The notes under the pieces are model-generated. The model saw nothing but the letters and a program-made list of their open reading frames with translations. It did no database searches and was not told where the DNA came from. Source: Promethearchaeota archaeon (GTDB taxonomy: Archaea > Asgardarchaeota > Lokiarchaeia > Sigynarchaeales > SOKP01). From it: DNA of 17,161 nucleotides. Positions 15,591-17,161 of this stretch are shown here, one piece after another. Location of the stretch: contig JAEOTL010000054.1 of assembly GCA_016839845.1 (NCBI GenBank), positions 1 to 17,161 of the forward strand, read 5' to 3'. The translations under genes were made by a program, and so were the position numbers. The first letter of the stretch is position 1; each line of letters opens with the position of its first letter.

Positions 15591-17161
15591 TTAAACAACT
15601 ATTTCTACATGGTTGATTTCAGCGCCTTCTTCGACTCGAACAAGTATTACTAGTTCGTCATTCACACCAATAGGGAATCCTAATATTGATTCAAGATCAT
15701 CGATTCTAATTGTTAACTCCATTGAATTTCCCACTCCAATTTCAAAAGCTTCAATATTACTACTAGTTAATGGAACCCATGTGCTTTCAAAATGAGCATA
15801 AAGATTAGGTAGTTGAATATAAGTATTATTAATATAAACTGATTCAAGAGTAACATTTTGCTGACCGTAATTAGTGAACAATAAAGTCATATTTGCAATA
15901 TCATATGCAGATGTACCTGCTTCATCAATTCTTAAATCGTAAAATGCGGGATCTACATAAGCTTTTAAAGTCTTATTAACTTGTGCTGTAGAAGTGGTTG
16001 TAACATTTACTATCATATTATCTGATTGGTTAATCTTTAAACCTGGAATATCGAATGATACTATTGCACAATCTTGCAGATCTAAGGAAGGAGTACCGTA
16101 TAAATATGTTACACCACTAACAAGGGTGGAATTTATATAGATCTCATCAATTGTTATTAATTCATTTCCGGTGTTTTTAATTAGTAATTTCCCTGTTTCG
16201 TTGGCATAAATATTTGATGTTGAAGTCCCATCGATACTCTCAATGATTTGAATATCTGGCTCGTCTTTTATTGTATGAATATAACCTATATCTGAAGTAA
16301 CACTCAATCCAAAACTTCCTTTAACCAAAACTAAAATCTCATCATTGACATCAAAATCCCCATAGTCAGTTGCATCAATAATTATAACATTCTCAACATT
16401 CGGTTCTAAAAGTAGACTTCCATTATGATATAATGTATAATAATCATCCAAATCAATATCTTCTTCTTGGAGTTCCGGTAAATAAATAGAATCTATTCCA
16501 AAAATTATAGCTCCAGTATTAATCACATCAAGTTTGATTATTGTACTTCCATTTTCATATGTATAGGCATGAGTATTATTAAGGTTAACGGGAATATGTT
16601 TTCGATAGTTACTGTCAATTATGGCTAAAACTTCAGGTGAAAGAATCCTCTCTTCACTTAAGATAGAGATCTGATAATTTTCCGCTGTAGAAGTAAATAA
16701 TACCTCATCTCGTGCTTCATTAGGGGTTGCTACTCCCACTTTGTTATATTTAACAGGCCAAAAGCTTGTAGTCACATCAGATATATGAATGCTAGCTTTA
16801 TCTCCGGGATTTAATATTGTTATACCGCTAAGATATTCAATTTGGTTAGGATTAATTCTATTTTCTACTGTATCATCATTAAGATAAAATCTATCTAAGA
16901 GTTCTGTAGTGTTTCCAACATTTTTCACCTCAAGAAATATATCAGTGGAAGTCTCATTCTTTTGAATCACTCTGCTATTTTTCTTGTTAATTTTGATTTC
17001 ACCTTGTTCTGCTTTTTTAACAAAGAAATTACTTGTGCTATTTGAAAATTCATATTCTTTTCCTCCCAATGCCTCTGACTCCGCAGTTACACTTATCTCT
17101 ACAACATCATCCTCTTGAAAAGTTGTCCCCTTTGATTGAATATCAACCCACACTATATCAG
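15591..17161 (-). CDS. Beta-rich repeat protein, probably cell-surface, 5' end beyond the right edge
   Basis: The frame is open from the stop at 15591 to the window edge; codons upstream of an internal GTG at 17153 (..DIV-WVDIQ) continue without a stop, so the true start lies outside. About 523 residues are visible. Numbered from that GTG, four related segments share the pattern hydrophobic strand, N-x-G, then I-x-x-I/V-Y-L/I-N: at 73-92 (LEVKNVGNTTELLDRFYLN), 206-225, 322-341 (LLIKNTGNELITIDEIYIN) and 423-442. Recurrent strands such as VNDEILVLV and VNDELVILV follow. This resembles tandem Ig-like/CARDB-like beta-sandwich domains of about 100-130 residues, common in archaeal surface proteins. 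Several Asn-x-Ser/Thr sites and a near-absence of Cys support an extracellular location. There is no C-terminal span, so any anchor must be N-terminal. Function unknown. Confidence 0.8.
   Translation of the reverse strand, partial: DIVWVDIQSKGTTFQEDDVVEISVTAESEALGGKEYEFSNSTSNFFVKKAEQGEIKINKKNSRVIQKNETSTDIFLEVKNVGNTTELLDRFYLNDDTVENRINPNQIEYLSGITILNPGDKASIHISDVTTSFWPVKYNKVGVATPNEARDEVLFTSTAENYQISILSEERILSPEVLAIIDSNYRKHIPVNLNNTHAYTYENGSTIIKLDVINTGAIIFGIDSIYLPELQEEDIDLDDYYTLYHNGSLLLEPNVENVIIIDATDYGDFDVNDEILVLVKGSFGLSVTSDIGYIHTIKDEPDIQIIESIDGTSTSNIYANETGKLLIKNTGNELITIDEIYINSTLVSGVTYLYGTPSLDLQDCAIVSFDIPGLKINQSDNMIVNVTTTSTAQVNKTLKAYVDPAFYDLRIDEAGTSAYDIANMTLLFTNYGQQNVTLESVYINNTYIQLPNLYAHFESTWVPLTSSNIEAFEIGVGNSMELTIRIDDLESILGFPIGVNDELVILVRVEEGAEINHVEIVV

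Noticed and set aside
17151..17153. GTG as the start of the surface-repeat protein
   Set aside because: The frame stays open upstream to the window edge, no signal peptide follows the GTG, and a beta-repeat is already under way, so this is an internal valine codon.

Overview
The window looks archaeal, and the AT-rich composition (roughly one third GC by eye), gene content and protein style would fit an Asgard (Loki-/Heimdall-like) or similar anaerobic lineage; the lineage is inference, because no rRNA or other marker gene is present. Archaeal signs are TATA-like boxes about 25 bases before likely transcript starts, one probable leaderless gene, a solute-binding protein held by a C-terminal membrane anchor, and a Cys-rich ferredoxin-type protein typical of strict anaerobes. 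No tRNA, rRNA, CRISPR array or insertion sequence was seen.

Region 1 (1-10860) reads as one functional locus. A glycyl radical enzyme gene (minus strand, missing only its last few codons at the left edge) lies directly downstream of, and in the same direction as, a four-gene peptide-type (Opp/Dpp) ABC transporter operon: permeases B and C, then ATPases D and F. The binding protein is divergent on the plus strand. The same 21-bp palindrome, TAAATTTAC-N3-GTAAATTTA, occurs just downstream of the TATA-like box of both the glycyl radical enzyme gene and the binding-protein gene, and nowhere else in the window. This suggests one regulator controls uptake of a solute and its radical-based breakdown. 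Both ATPases carry an extra N-terminal domain of about seven membrane spans, which ordinary OppD/OppF proteins lack.

Region 2 (10861-12463) holds a short decayed coding fragment with one in-frame stop, then a probably leaderless gene for a winged-helix protein with two ferredoxin clusters and two further Cys clusters, ending in a hairpin/T-run terminator.

Region 3 (12464-15435, minus strand) has uvrB, a broken remnant of the first codons of uvrA where an operon partner would sit, and a crotonase-fold protein with its own promoter and a clear ribosome binding site. The crotonase lacks one of the two catalytic glutamates of classical enoyl-CoA hydratase.

Region 4 (15448-17161) holds the 3' part of a gene for a large beta-rich repeat protein, probably cell-surface, that runs off the right edge.
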